Of a DNA stretch of 64,000 nucleotides, positions 1 to 12,890 are shown one piece after another (within the stretch, counting starts at the first letter, position 1; each line of letters starts with the position of its first letter). The notes under the pieces were generated by a model. The model made no database searches, had not been told where the DNA came from, and was given only the letters and a program-made list of their open reading frames with translations. The stretch spans positions 2,356,001 through 2,420,000 of the forward strand of contig VNKQ01000005.1 of NCBI GenBank assembly GCA_016508695.1, given 5' to 3'. Source of the DNA: Hyphodiscus hymeniophilus (Eukaryota > Ascomycota > Leotiomycetes > Helotiales > Hyphodiscaceae). A program made the position numbers and the translations under genes.

Positions 1-216
1 CTCCACCGAAAGTCGCTAAGCGCACCGCTCAAATGACAAACTCCGAACAAAAACTATCTCACCTCCTTATACCGTCATTTCGAGACTCCTAATCATTCAG
101 AGGATGAGCAATTTAGTGGAAATCTCAGACAAAGCCACGGTCCCACTGAGGCTCTCGATAGCCCATAATGTTTGACTCATCCAATCCGAGGACATGAAGG
201 TCCTTCGCCCAGTCAC

Positions 217-2957
217 TCAGAAGCTCTGAGTAGGTTGGCTGAAGTGCTCCAAGATCAAGTGCTCGATATCCAGCACTTTATAAGGCTTTGCTAGAAAACC
301 ATGCATGCCTGCCTGTTTGGATCTTCGAACACAGTCCTCAGTAATATCTGCTGTAACAGCTACAATTGTGGTTCTTTCCCCATGAAGGGTGGCCAGCTCC
401 ATGATCTTGGCTGTAGCCTCGTACCCGTCCATCTTTGGCATCCAGATGTCCATGAGAATAGCATCGAAGCGTTGTGCGACAGGACGAGAGAGAGATTCCT
501 GGTATCTCTTTACAGCATCTAGTCCATCATATGCTATGGTTATGTTCTCTTTTGAGTAACCCAATTTGTTAAGTGACCCAATGGCGACATTACGGTTCGT
601 GGGATTGTCCTCAGCAATCAGGATGTTCAAGGGATATTCCTTCGCAAGGTTACGATTAATGGGTGCTCGTTTCCGTGGCGATTGTGGTACAGACGAGAGG
701 TCCAAACTGTTCTTTATAGATTCCGAAGAAGAGAAATTGGACTGGGTGTTTTGATCAGCCCACGGCGACGGCCGACAAGGTTGGGTAGAAGTTATAGGTG
801 TGCCCACGAGGGGCGTCTCGGTGCTGCCCGATTCCAATATAGATATTGGTAGCCGGATGAGGAATTCGGATCCTTTAGCCGGACCCTCTGTGGCAGACCG
901 CTCCAACGTCACATCACCTCCGAGGTTTTTCCTCACATGTGCTTTGGCATTGAATAAGCTGAGACCTAGTCCGTCCCTTGACCGACTGATCGAAGCATCT
1001 TCCTGGAAATGAGGCTTGAAGAGAGAGGGCTTCGACTCCTCAGCAATGCCACACCCAGTATCCACAACCCATATCTCAACCATTTGCAAGTTCTTGGCTA
1101 GCTTGACAGTAATCGTGATGCTACCGCTCTCGGTGAACTTGATGGCGTTGTCAATAACCTTCTGCAGAGAGAAATGCAAGTGCTGTTCTTCCGTAATTAT
1201 TGCTTGTGGCACGTCTGGTTCGATATTCAGATGTATTGTCCTTTCTTGGACCTCACCTCTGGAGCCCAGGGTTTCAACCTCAATTATCTCACCCAACTGA
1301 GTGGTTGTATGCTTCTCACTGGTTGGTTGCCCGCTTCGTAATATCTCTGCCACCAATGACTTCATGAAATCGCGAGTCACAACACGATGATGACTTGAAC
1401 TTTTTAACACTGGCGACGGAAGTGGGCTACCCCTCTTTGACGTCGCCGGATATGATCCACAGTCCACTTCCGATGTTGCCTTCGTCGACTCGGCCATGTC
1501 CGTCATTGGGACAAGACCTTCGTCAGTAGTCAAAGTCGATTCGGTAGGATAGAAAGTGTGTAGGATTTCAGCTTCCGTCATGGTGAACATTTTCTTCGAG
1601 GGTGGACCGAAATTGAAATCTGATTCTTCAGAGCGCACACGCTTGTGGCCTGACGTTGATGTTGCGGCAAGGAAGTTTGGCGATGAGTCCATTTTGGGCG
1701 TGGCAAAGGATCTCTCATCCTGGGGAGTGAGTGGCGTCTCGGGCATTTGCATGTTCATATCGTATGCATGCACAACGTTATCAGCAGCCTCCACTGCCCT
1801 TTTCGAGCTATCTGTAATTCTATTAGCCTGTCCGGATAACGAATAGAGTGTTGTGACATACCCTGTACCACCTCGATGTGGTTTTTGAGATCCTCGAACA
1901 CAGATCGGACTCGTTCACTTTGCTGATTTGCTATCGCATCGATGACAGTGGAGTACATGATATCCAGCATACCTACTACCCCTTGCATAGGAGTTCGAAG
2001 CTCGTGGGAAAGACTTCGAGCATAAGGTTTCAGGGACTGAGAAGCGGTTATGGCGGAGAGTGGTATAACTTTGGCTGATGTCGACTCAGGAGCTGCAACT
2101 TCTTTCGTAAACCCTCTTCCCTCAAGTATGCGCTGAAGAATCATATCCTCAAGAGAATGCAAAAACATCTCCAGAAAACTCCACCCCAATTTCCTCTTAG
2201 ATGCGCCCTCCGAGTCCCATATCATCCCAAAATGAGCAAAACATTTTCCCTCGGTGAACAATGGCAGTCCAATGAAGGCTTCTGATCGCTTCCACGGCAT
2301 GGGGTTTGGGTTGTTTGGCAGAAAGTCAGCCATCTTCTCTGGGACGATGAAAACCTTGTCGTGCTTCATATGAGCACACGGCGTTCCGTAGGCATGATAC
2401 CGGTAGTCCCGATACAGCTCTTTAACATCGGAGCCATTATTGATATAAAAAGCGACCCCCATCAAACATGATCCAGGTTCTCCCAGCTCCGGCATCTCAA
2501 CCGCACTATCTTGATCATCCACAAGCATCCTCTTCGCTACAAAGCCGCATTGTGAGCCAGTGATATCACACATCTCCTCCATCAAGATACCCCAGAAATC
2601 GTGTGTGGATGCATTCCTCAGTTTCGACTTCAGCGCAACAAGTCGTTCGGAAGCATTACTCTCAGCCGTGGGGAAATATTGACGTAGTACGTCTTTGAAC
2701 CCTTTATCTCCTGCATGTACAATCGAGTCTTTGACAAAATCTGGGAGACAGAGGCTTTGTCGGTCCAGTAGGCTGTCTATCTCTGGTTCTGCTACGGACT
2801 CTTTGTCCATCCTCTCCTCCCCCGTCCACCGCGTGAACTGCTCCTTATTTGGATCGCCAACGAAACGAGGTCTTGCTCTCTGCCTGTGCGGCTTATACGT
2901 CCTGGGACCACAGGGTCGGACGTCGAAGGCGTCGGGGTATTTGGCTATTTCGTGCAT
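217..2957 (-). CDS. GAF-domain hybrid histidine kinase / response regulator
   Basis: Two-component sensor of about 896 aa. Exon 1 is 2957-1862, exon 2 is 1811-217, and a 50-nt intron (GTATGT...CAG, branch CTAAT) joins them in frame. Seen in order: a GAF-like region (about residues 108-255), the HisKA H-box SHELRTPMQG with phospho-acceptor His near 318, an HATPase_c domain with N box DNAIKF, DTGCGI and GLGLS, and a C-terminal receiver (about 762-890) with IAEDN, the acceptor Asp in LMDIWMPKMDG and the LAKPY lysine. A Ser/Pro-rich, probably disordered stretch of over 150 residues separates the H-box helix from the ATPase. No transmembrane segment is seen, so it is probably cytosolic and would signal through an Ypd1-type phosphotransfer protein. 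ATG 2957 is the first in-frame ATG; an upstream coding exon cannot be excluded. The input signal is unknown. Confidence 0.9.
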
Positions 2958-3776
2958 TCCAGATGGCTGACTGGTGGGCTGAACCTGGCGGAGACATACA
3001 GAGTTGAAGATGAAGGCCTCCAACTTGCATGGACCAGACCAAAGAGACTCAGGGATGTTTGAACGAGAACATGAATGTGAACGGGTATCGAAGATTTGGA
3101 AAGCTCAGCGGGGTTTCTGATTCCGACAGCCGTTGGGTACCGGAACGGGGCCAAGGAGGAATGACGGTCGAGGCTCGACTGTGGAGCCGCTCCAGATAGA
3201 TCTCGAATCGCAGGGCCAATTATGACACTGGGCATATGTTTAGGCGCGCAAAGGGGGACCACACCTGGATACTAGGGCGGCCGTGACTGAGGATGTGGGA
3301 ACTTGGTGAGAAGAGGGGTGAAGGCAACGTATCCTTAGAAGGAGCAAGAACGGTTGGAAGGATTGCAATGGCTTGACTCTGGCGCTTGTGAGGCGCGATT
3401 AATCCCCGAATCCGAAGGCAGCTCCTCGCACGAAGTGACGAAGTGGTGGATAGGAGAATGATAAAAAGTGGAACGCGTGGCAGATGGAGCGAGGCCAGAG
3501 AAGGTTCTACTGTACTTAGGGAGATACTCTGCTCTGGTATGTGGGCGACGGGAGGAGGATTGCCTTCGTAGGACTGACTGATTGGTGAGAGGGGACGTGG
3601 GGAGGGGGTCTCGACTTTCTGTTGTACTTTAGGTGCAGATTTCAGAGGAAGCGGCGGCCTGGCCCTTGGCCTTGTAAATAAGGGTTTTAGGCCTCTGGGA
3701 GCACGCTCTAGGAGAGATGATTGGCTAACTTAGACGCTGGCTGGTACCCTTCGAAGTTCGTACAGTACAAAGGTAC

Positions 3777-3810
3777 GTACAGTACTGTGCCCTGGGCAGT
3801 GGTACTGTAC
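3777..3810. repeat. Inverted repeat, potential hairpin
   Basis: GTACAGTACTGTGCCC is followed after two bases by an almost perfect reverse complement ending in GGTACTGTAC, giving a 15-16 bp stem with one bulge. A third GTACAGTAC lies just upstream near 3759. No gene or terminator context explains it. Confidence 0.6.
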
Positions 3811-4340
3811 TGTAGTGGTGGTGGTCAGCAGCAGGTCTCGTTTGCCGGATGCAGCACGTCTTGACCTCTTCACGGATCAGCATCGCATATTGCCTCAAAC
3901 ACAGCATGATCAACGACCAGCGACGAGACTCCCCCGGCACGTCCCAAAAGCAACGCAGCGCACTCTCTGACTGGGCAGAAGTGGTGAAAGGGCCCGTGGA
4001 CTCGGCGGAGGGATGGTGCGGGAGGGTGGTCCAGTGGAGTCAGTGCTTAAAAGTGCTAAAAGTGCCGCAAGAAGATTGCACGGCAGCATGCAGAGCTAAT
4101 GGGCCTGGCCCTCCTGTAGCTCCCCTGGGTCCCCCCTGGCCCTTGCTGGATTTTGGCGTCTAGAACGGTCGATAGAAGCCCTTGTTACTCTCTGGGTCTA
4201 GCTGGGGTTGCTAGGACTTGCGGGAATTTGTTCACGTCAAAAAGTGAGTGATCAGAGTAAGCAGACAATCGCCAGAAGCAACCAAGCAAGCACCAGAACA
4301 CCGGCACTCGCACTGGCAGGCTGGAGCGGTGAAGGGATCG

Positions 4341-4366
4341 ATTGATTGATTGATTGATTGATTGAT
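4341..4366. repeat. (ATTG)n microsatellite
   Basis: About six and a half uninterrupted ATTG units in noncoding DNA. Confidence 0.9.
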
Positions 4367-4892
4367 GCTCTCGAAAGCAACGTCGATATTCACATGCATC
4401 CACCAGATCTGATATTTGACTTCGCTGAGTCCTTTCGTTACGGCGGAAAGTAAGTCCCACAACCTCGTGAGTGATCACTCATGTGCGCAATGCCCATTTG
4501 GCGAAACGAGCTTACAGTTTCCAAATGCATTAGATCGATCGATGCACGCAGTTTTGGTGTCTGTGGGGGAACACGCCGTAGATCTCCCAGGACTCCCGGA
4601 GCATCAATTCGGCACCATCAATTCCATTAACCATCCTCGAAAAATCCCACTGTACTAGTACAGCGTCATCCCAAAGCATGCTGACCTATCATACAGCATC
4701 GACCAAGACCCAGTGAAATTCATGAAACGCTTCTTCATTCTTCTGCTGTCAATCCAAACCTTTAAACATCTGATGTCTATGCTTTATTAGTCACCAGCTC
4801 AATACCCCGCTGGTTCCGTACTGGCAATGAGGCGTCCTACTCAGCCTACTGACGGAGAACTCTGGATGAATCCTTCCGTCTGTCCAAAGCGT

Positions 4893-4913
4893 GTACACTG
4901 TACACTGTACACT
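4893..4913. repeat. GTACACT triplicate
   Basis: Three consecutive copies of the heptamer GTACACT, the last ending in C, in noncoding DNA. Confidence 0.85.
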
Positions 4914-5614
4914 CGCCCAAGACAGCCACCGTATGTCATACCGGGACAGCTGCAGAACGCCATCGGAACACACGGCAATTTGAAACTGGCTGGGTTGGTT
5001 GTCTCTGATGAAGTCCCATACAGAGTACAGAGTAACAGCACAGCTTCAAGTTACGCTACTCGCTCACTGAGTAGTCTCTGATGGAGTCCCTCACATATGT
5101 AGTACAAACTGACAATAAACTTACGCAAACTTCTTATGCGCGTACTGAAATAAGGACCGAAGTGTTAAATGTGTGCTACACGTGCTTCGACTTCGGAGGC
5201 ATGTTTTAGTACTGTGTAACCTCAAATGAAAAAGCGGTGTGTCTCCAATGATAGAAGTCCCTCGCATAGTTTCAAGCAGAGCAGAGAGAGGATGAAACCT
5301 CCCTTAGATTCATGAAATTATGGTGCCCGTATGGAATGGAGTACTGTTCGCGGAACCGCAGATCTTGGTTCACTTCCCACGAGCCATCTAGCTTGAGGAA
5401 TCTGAGGTCTCAAACTCGAGTCCTCGAGTTCAATAAATCTGAAAGAGCAATGATCGGCCATCTCAGTTGCCTGTCTTATCAACAAGCCACTTGACTATTT
5501 AGGTTGACACCACATCTTTTGCCGCTTTGTGGTATTCCTTGGTCAAGGCTGAGATGATTTAATGTTCGTGGGGGGTTACCGCTTTGAGAGAGGATACCGA
5601 GTGATCCTCAAATG

Positions 5615-5720
5615 GTCGAGGCTGAGTGCTGTGGGGAAGGCTGTCCGATTCTGGATATTCGTGGAGGTCTGTCGAGGCTGAGTGTTGTGGGAAAGGCTGG
5701 CCGATATTTTGATATTTGTA
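5615..5720. repeat. 56-bp tandem duplication
   Basis: Copy one starts with GTCGAGGCTGAGTG at 5615 and copy two with the same 14-mer at 5671. The copies have diverged by several point changes and no reading frame is preserved. Confidence 0.8.
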
Positions 5721-6104
5721 GCGTGAAAGCGGTCCTAAAAGCATCGGTGGATTCAGCCCAGAACCATAATTATGTCTCTCACAATATTTAGTACTGATAT
5801 GATACCAGTGGACTAACCAGAACAATTATCACCGTGGAAGATTTTCCAGTATCACATATGAAGTCTTCAAAGCAGAAGAGATGAGCCTCGCCTCTAACCT
5901 CGTGACCTTCGCTTGAGTCCCACACTAAGAAGACCGCCAGCCTTACTGTACTGTTCGATGTTCAGCCTTAACATGACGAATCTCTCAAGATATCACCACC
6001 AATCTTTTTCCATCAAAGAAATGATTGATTGCTACAATGTCAACGTGAAACAAGATGCCACATAGCCTTGGTATTGAATCTGACGCTTATTCTCCGGTGC
6101 AAAT

Positions 6105-9100
6105 ATGTCTATTCGGGTCTTACTTCGTGAATACCCTCACCGATCGATCGCTTTGGTAACAGCTTCGCACGCACTTATTTTCCGGCATAGTCCGACCACG
6201 AACGATTCTATTGCCAATGGCTCGCTCACATCAATCCACTCCATACCTACGAGGACGTCAATAGATGGCGCATCCACCCCCAAATGCATTGTCGAGTTCG
6301 CAGACGCCTCGACAGTTGACCTGAGCGATTATCGGACGTTGAGCCCATTGCCTGTTCATGGAACGCTCGGATTGATTACGATCGCCAACGATGTGTTCCT
6401 GTGCCTTGTGACAGGTACTTCCAAGGTAGCTACTGTTCGTCCGGGAGAGACAGTTGAGAAAATATATGCGGTGGAGTTCTACTGTTTGAACAGTGCAAGT
6501 TACGATAATACCTTCAGCGATAATCTGGATCCGTACTCCGTTGAAGAACATGATAGCTATGGTCAAAATGCACACAAAGATCCAGTACTTGAGCAACCAT
6601 ATATTGAGTTACAGAAATTGCTGGGCAATGGCAGTTTTTATTACAGTACAGACTTTGATCTTACCAACAGACTTCAAGACCGGTAAGCGGTCAACCCTTT
6701 GTCTCGTACATCGGCCAACTAATCAACTTCAGATACACAGAGGCGACTACCTTCGATATAGACAACCTCGACGAATCATTTCTTTGGAATCAATACATGA
6801 TTAACCCCTTAGTTCAATTCCGATCTCGACTTGTGGTGCATGAAAGGGAAGCTTTGGATAGATCTCGAATCCTTACATCGGCAATCCGCGGGTTTGTTCT
6901 CACAATCACAATACCATCTGCCTCTGCACCTCTTCGAACATCACAAACTCGCCTCCCGTCTTCACTGACGCTCATATCGCGTTTGTCTTGCAGGAGAGCC
7001 GGAACAAGATTCAACAGCAGAGGCATTGATGACGATGGAAACGTCGCAAACTTCGTGGAGTCGGAGACGATATACTGGGGGCCTGTTGGACAATCAGCAG
7101 TTGATGCTTCATCAGTGGAGAAGGCGGCGGGAATATGTTTTTCTTATGTGCAGATCCGTGGTTCCGTCCCAGTATTTTGGGAGCAAGCGGCTGGTCTTCT
7201 TCCAGGCCAGCAGAAGATCACGGTGACACGATCAGCTGAAGGGACCCAACCCGCTTTCGACAAGCACTTTGGTGAACTGGAACAAAATTATGGAGCTGTT
7301 CACATTGTCAATTTGCTCAGCGAGACAAAACCTGGTGAAGCAGAGCTAACACAACTATATCGATATGGGATTAGGCATTCTGCCCTTAACAACTCAGACC
7401 ATGAGACTCCTCGGGATCAGCAGCTATTAAGAGATACTGAGTTCGACTTCCATGCCGAAACCAAAGGACCTAATGGCTACGAAGCAGCGAGTCTGATCCG
7501 GAGACTCATTGAAAATTCTGCGGAAGGTTTTGCATACTACTTGTCAGAGGAAATAGAAGATCAGACCGAAGAGAGCCTTGAGAAGTCTCAGCGACGTACC
7601 GTCGTTGTTTTGCAGCAGGAAGGCGTCTTTAGAACAAACTGTCTTGATTGTTTAGATCGGACCAACCTAATCCAGACAATCATCTCACAGATGGCTATTG
7701 AGGCATTCCTCGGCCACCGAGGTGAACGGGCCGCGTCTGACTTCTGGATGCGGCATTCGAGTTTATGGGCGGATAATGGAGATGCCCTGTCCAGAATATA
7801 TGCTGGCACAGGAGCATTAAAGTCTTCGTTCACAAGGCATGGAAAGATGTCACTTGCCGGAGCAATTGCAGATGCACGCAAGAGTGCAACTCGATTGTAC
7901 ATCAACAATTTTGCTGATAAGGGTAGACAAAACACCATTGATATCCTTTTGGGGAGAATGGTTGGCCAAGCACCTGTCCACCTTTTCGATCCTATAAACG
8001 ACTATGTTACTACCGAGCTCAGCAAGCGCAGCTCTGAGTTTCAATCCTCCAAAACAATCAATATGTATGTTCAATGTCTTCTCCCCAATCTCGTAGCTAA
8101 TAGAATCTTGTAGATACTGTGGAACTTTCAATTTAAATGGTCGCACTTCTGGCATAGACAAAGACTTATCATCTTGGCTTTGCCCGGAGCTTGAGAAATC
8201 GCAACGGCAACCGGAGATTGTTGCTGTGGGATTCCAAGAAATCGTGGAACTCAGCCCACAACAGATAATGAACAGTGACCCTACACGCAAACAGGCTTGG
8301 GAGAATGCTGTCCGGAAGACCTTGAACAGACAAGCTCGTGCAGCTGGAAGTGAGCGTTATGTCCTTCTTCGCAGCGGTCAACTTGTGGGTGCTGCGCTTT
8401 GCATTTTTGTCAAATCTTCCAGTCTCAGACAGATCAAGAATGTCGAGGGCAGTGTGAAGAAAACGGGAATGTCCGGAATGGCAGGCAACAAGGGTGCTGT
8501 GGCTATTCGAATGGAATATGCGAATACTCAGATCTGCTTTGTGACAGCACATCTGGCTGCTGGGTTTGCAAATTATGAGGAGAGAAACCGAGATTACAAT
8601 ACCATTCACCATGGGCTCAGATTCCAAAGGAATCGAAAAATTGATGATCATGGTTGGTCAAGACCGAAACCTCTAAGAAACTATACTGACAGTCATCTCA
8701 GATAGCGTCATATGGATGGGTGACTTTAATTATCGTATTGGACTTGGATCAGAGAAAGTCAAACAGCTTATCAAGGTTGGAAATTTGGAGACATTATACG
8801 AAAATGATCAGGTATGGTAGCGTCCCTGCTGAGACCGCACCTGGCGTGCTGACTTGACGAAGTTGAACCTTCAAATGGTCGCTGGTCTTACCTTTCCATA
8901 CTATTCTGAGTCCAGAATGACCTTCAATCCCACTTACAAGTATGATCTCGGAGAAGATACATACGATACTTCGTAAGTACACTTAGGTACTCCATTGCAC
9001 CGTGACTGACCAGTCAGTGAGAAAGCTCGCATACCTGCCTGGACGGATCGAATTTTGCGCAAAGGGACCAATCTTCGCCAAATTAAATACAGTACAGCTC

Positions 9101-10062
9101 CACTCAGATTCTCAGACCACCGACCTGTCTTTGCAACATTTCAATGCACAGTCAGTATCGTAGAGGAAGCTGTTAGAGAAGCACTAAGCAGGGAGATTTA
9201 CCAAAAGCGACAGTCCGAGATTGGGATGACAACAGCGAATAGTAAACTAGACGACACAGATGATGAGGATCTCATTGGCTATGATTCCATTGAACCTGGA
9301 CTACCACCAGCGAGTTCAGACCGAAGAAAGTGGTGGTTAGACAACAATCAGCCCGCGAGATCCATTTTGAAGCCCGCGCAAAATGGTGCAGTCCCGAACC
9401 CGAACAGGCCATCAAATCCATACAAATTATCAGACGAGCCAGATTGGGTTACGCTGCCTCGAATGCCAGCTCCACGAGGCTCCTCTCAAGCGAATCCCTT
9501 ACGTTCCACCTCAAAGGCAACAAACGGACACCGAAAGCTTCCACCTCCGTTGAACCCGCCCTCTTCTATGACCTCGCTCAACAATAGTATATCCAACATA
9601 TCCCTCATTGACAGCCTGCCCTCTACCAATGACCCCGCCCCTCTTCCAAAATCCGCAAATCGCCGTCTCTCGACCTCAACGAACAGTTCAACATCAAAGA
9701 AAGCCGCTCCACCTGTAGCCCAAAAACCCTTGCATCTCATATCTTCCCCTTCACCGACACCAGTGCCGGCTTTAGCCACTGCATCGCGAGCGCCGCAAAA
9801 GCTGCCACGCCAAGCATCGATCAATCACACGGACTTCGCTGTGCCACCAAGGAGAGCTGGTGTGGGCTCAACTCCTATACTCGCGAGTAAAAGAGAAGTA
9901 GAAGAAATCAGTACCCCGCCTCCACCACCGCAACAGAGGAGAGGAGGGAGGAAAGCTGTGCCCGAAGAGGACCCGAGACCGTCGCTCCCGCCTCGGCTGA
10001 TGGATTTACTGGGTGATGCTGATGATTTGAACGGATGGGAGGCTTTGAAGCCATCTATTTGA
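6105..10062 (+). CDS. Synaptojanin-like inositol polyphosphate 5-phosphatase (Sac1 + IPPc)
   Basis: Phosphoinositide phosphatase of about 1237 aa, homologous to yeast Inp51/52/53. Six exons join in frame: 6105-6682, 6733-8064, 8114-8652, 8702-8811, 8863-8972 and 9018-10062. The N-terminal Sac domain carries RRAGTRFNSRGIDDDGN and the catalytic CX5R(T/S) motif NCLDCLDRTN. The second half is a type II 5-phosphatase domain with GTFNLNG, GNKGAVAIR, WMGDFNYRIG, PAWTDRIL and SDHRPV. The tail is Ser/Pro-rich with a polyproline stretch near the end, as expected for binding endocytic partners. By family it hydrolyses PI(4,5)P2 and PI monophosphates at the plasma membrane and endosomes. All catalytic motifs are intact. 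Which INP paralog it matches was not decided. Confidence 0.95.
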
Positions 10063-11370
10063 GTCGCGAAGTGAGGAGGACTCGGCAGGGTCAATGTGGC
10101 CAGGCTGTGTACGAAGACATGTCATCATGATGAATAGACAAAATATGCGATGACCTCCCCTAGACGACGGGTCTCAGAGCTCCTTTGAATCAATCTCGTA
10201 ACCTCTCAGGATCGAGCTTCACACTGTTTGAGCGTTCTCGCCAAGAATATATGAAGGCGCCGAGTATGACTCTCGAAAATCGGTTTCATAGACGCCTCTC
10301 CACTACTGCGCTCACAAGTGTGGGTCGACGAACTGATCGCGTTGGAAGTCATGGCGTGTAATGAGCCGGTCGTTTGTTTCCAGGTGCCCATTCTTTTCAT
10401 ATTCCCGCCCGTCCACTGGTCTATTCCCACAACGTGTCAATTCGCAATGCGAAAGTTACATTAACGCTGTCTCTTGTTGCCTGCGAATCGTTAGCTCTGT
10501 TGTTTGCTCAACGCGGGGTTATATGTTACCAGTATGAGGTGGACTTATATGCTTACGCTTGAAAGACCCATCCACAACCGATCAGCGTGATCGTTGTGGA
10601 GAAGACTTCGCCATAATCGAGGATTTATACGTAGGAAGCTGGGGTGTCTTGGTTGCGGTCATGCCAGAGACAGATTGGGTAAACGAAGTGAAGCGGTCAT
10701 GCAAGGTAATAAACATTGGAATGATGGCTGAATGGATCTTCTTGTTCGAAGCCCAATGTGAATGCAATTAGGTATGAAACATTGACTTCAAATACGAGAG
10801 ATGCGGGGTGATGGAGGATCAGACTCGTATTCATTGATTGGCCACTTCGACTACATACAATTACGCAGCATTTAAATCCCGATTCAGTTGAGCTACCGAA
10901 CAATATACAAGAGGACTCCAGGACCGTTGATTGACATGCGAACAAGCGATCTTATACGGCAAAATGTTGTCGCGGGAGTAACAAGCCAATAGCGCTAGTT
11001 TTCCCGATCCGGCCACCTCTTTCCTTCCTTTTAGTGAACAAAACCCGAGTCGCCAGTGTGACTGATGTCCTCAAGAACTTTTGGTTCCGTCACTTCACAT
11101 TCTTTGCTTCCCTCTCGGTGCTATCCAAGAATTGCTAGTCTTTCTCAAACCGTGTTGTGTGATTTTCTGATTTATTCCACCACTGGCTTCAAGATAGCTT
11201 TTCCGCGTTTTCGCCAGTACGTGCCTTCCTAAACTTGGATCCGCGAATACCGATGATTGTCGTAGCTATGATCTTCAAGTATGCAGTATGAGCGGCTTCT
11301 CGTCATGCCTGTCCATTCATATGACCGACGGAGGATCGTGGAACGCACAACATTGACTCCGATCAGCTCA
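10063..11370. other. Intergenic, 1.3 kb, between convergent genes
   Basis: Lies between the 3' ends of the phosphatase (+) and a secreted protein (-). Short open frames here lack family motifs or splice structure. Nothing else recognised. Confidence 0.6.
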
Positions 11371-12174
11371 CTAGTCAAAATCAAGAGGCGGCACATAGGA
11401 CCATTCTGGAAAAGTGATACCATCGGCAAGTGGAGGAATCATTTCCATCTGCGGCGTCTGTGTAACTATCGGCTTGGCTGGGATGCCTGATGGCGGACAG
11501 GTGATAGTTGCTTGAGTCGCAGTAACTGGAGCTGGGCTTTGCGTCGTCGTTTGCGCCGCTTCGATCAGAGAAGGCCCATCAGTAGATGGGGGTAGGATCC
11601 GGAATATTTCGGAATAGAGCAGAGGAACCTTAAAGGAGCCGTCTTGGTTCCATTCTAAAAGACCGAAAGGACCCCATGAACAGCTTTTGAGAGTCCAATC
11701 GTAGATTAGGAGGTAGCAGTAGTTGATATCGCTATAGCTGCCTTCACCAGTGCCATTTCCAATGTTCCATAGCAATGTGCCAGTGCTCTCGTTATCTGTC
11801 GTCCTCTAGTCAGCCTCCACTGCAAACTTCGACTCTCTCTTGAGTACCAATAGTAACTTACAAACACCACCATTGACGTAAGAGAACCCAGAGTTAGTAT
11901 CACTCCGCGTAAGATTCGTATCGCTGATGGCGCCGAGACATATTTGACTTACCCACAATGCCTTGACAGTGTCAGGAAGTGTGTACTCTAGGATCATCTC
12001 GTCGTTGAAATGAACATCCCCTATTTTGGCAACGATTGGAGCATGTGTGGTGAAATTCGTGACTGTTGAATTCGGAGGGAAGATGAAACCCGCCGTCGAG
12101 TCACTGGCAGCTTGCACAAGAGCTATAAGGCATGATACTATCGCAGATGCGACCAAAAGTCTGCTGAGTCCCAT
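11371..12174 (-). CDS. Predicted secreted glycoprotein, unknown function
   Basis: About 245 aa from two exons (12174-11862 and 11795-11371) separated by a 66-nt GTAAGT...CAG intron that restores the frame. The N-terminus has a clear signal peptide: MGLSR, then a hydrophobic stretch ending near VQAAS. The mature part has several N-glycosylation sequons (NST, NFT, NLT, NES, NGT), four cysteines, and a Pro/Thr-rich C-terminal third. No transmembrane anchor follows the signal peptide. I recognise no family. It is divergent from the DUF3176 gene with a 0.7-kb shared upstream region. Most likely an extracellular or cell-wall protein. Confidence 0.75.
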
Positions 12175-12890
12175 GCTGAGCTGGGCCTGTTGAAAGGAGG
12201 TGTCTGCCAGCCGGAGTTCTGTCTAGACTTTCGTTTCTTTAGGTAACATATATATTGTGTATATATATGGTCGTAGTCACCAGGTCTCTTGAGCGACGGA
12301 GCGAATAAAGAAGGAAATGGATATCTAGGAAATGACAGGACTAAGACTCGACTGCGCCGCATGAAGTGCAGTAGTTTTCTGCCCGTTGTATGCCGGCGCT
12401 CAGCCGCCAGTCATGGCTCGACCAGTTATCTGGTGTATTTTTAAATAACTTTAAAGCAGGAAGCTCACATCCATTGGCTGAGTTGCTCTATGACCGGGGT
12501 CGATGAAGCACCAGCCCTTCAAGCTGGATAGTCCTTCGTGCTCACCGCCTCATGATCAACCACATAAGCGCAAGCGCTGACACGGCTGACGGCTGGGGCA
12601 ATGCTTGGCGACTGGGCCGTAGCGGCGTAGGGGAAAGCCTCATCTCGTCTCTTCAGCCCCCACCACCTCTACCGCCTGCCGCAACGAGGGATCACGAATA
12701 TGATTCCATCCATGCCTTCTCCTTCTTCTTCTTCTCCTCCTCTCTTATTCTGACATCTATTATAGTAACTACTGCTCACTAGTTTGCGTGCTTCTTCCCG
12801 TATCACTTTGCTGGAATAGAAGAACGTCGATGAACGGCAGTCGCCCCAATCCTTCTCGTTTTATCCATCTTTGTGTCCCACCAACCGATC
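12175..12890. promoter_or_regulatory. Divergent upstream region
   Basis: A 0.7-kb region between two divergently transcribed genes. It contains a pyrimidine-rich CTT/CTC tract at about 12717-12745, close to the start of the + strand gene, as is common upstream of fungal start sites. No specific binding site was recognised. Confidence 0.45.

Larger units (their letters stand above)
2958..6104. other. Gene-free interval, 3.1 kb
   Basis: No convincing coding region on either strand. It holds the upstream regions of the histidine kinase (-) and the phosphoinositide phosphatase (+), plus an inverted repeat, two microsatellites and one tandem duplication listed separately. The phrase GTCTCTGATG followed by AGTCCC recurs near 4999 and 5072, with a looser copy near 5242. 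Confidence 0.6.

Noticed and set aside
6891..6993. Possible extra intron in the Sac domain (GTTTGT...TTGCAG)
   Set aside because: The unspliced frame reads LTLISRLSCRRAGTRFN, a conserved Sac-domain stretch, so the segment is coding.
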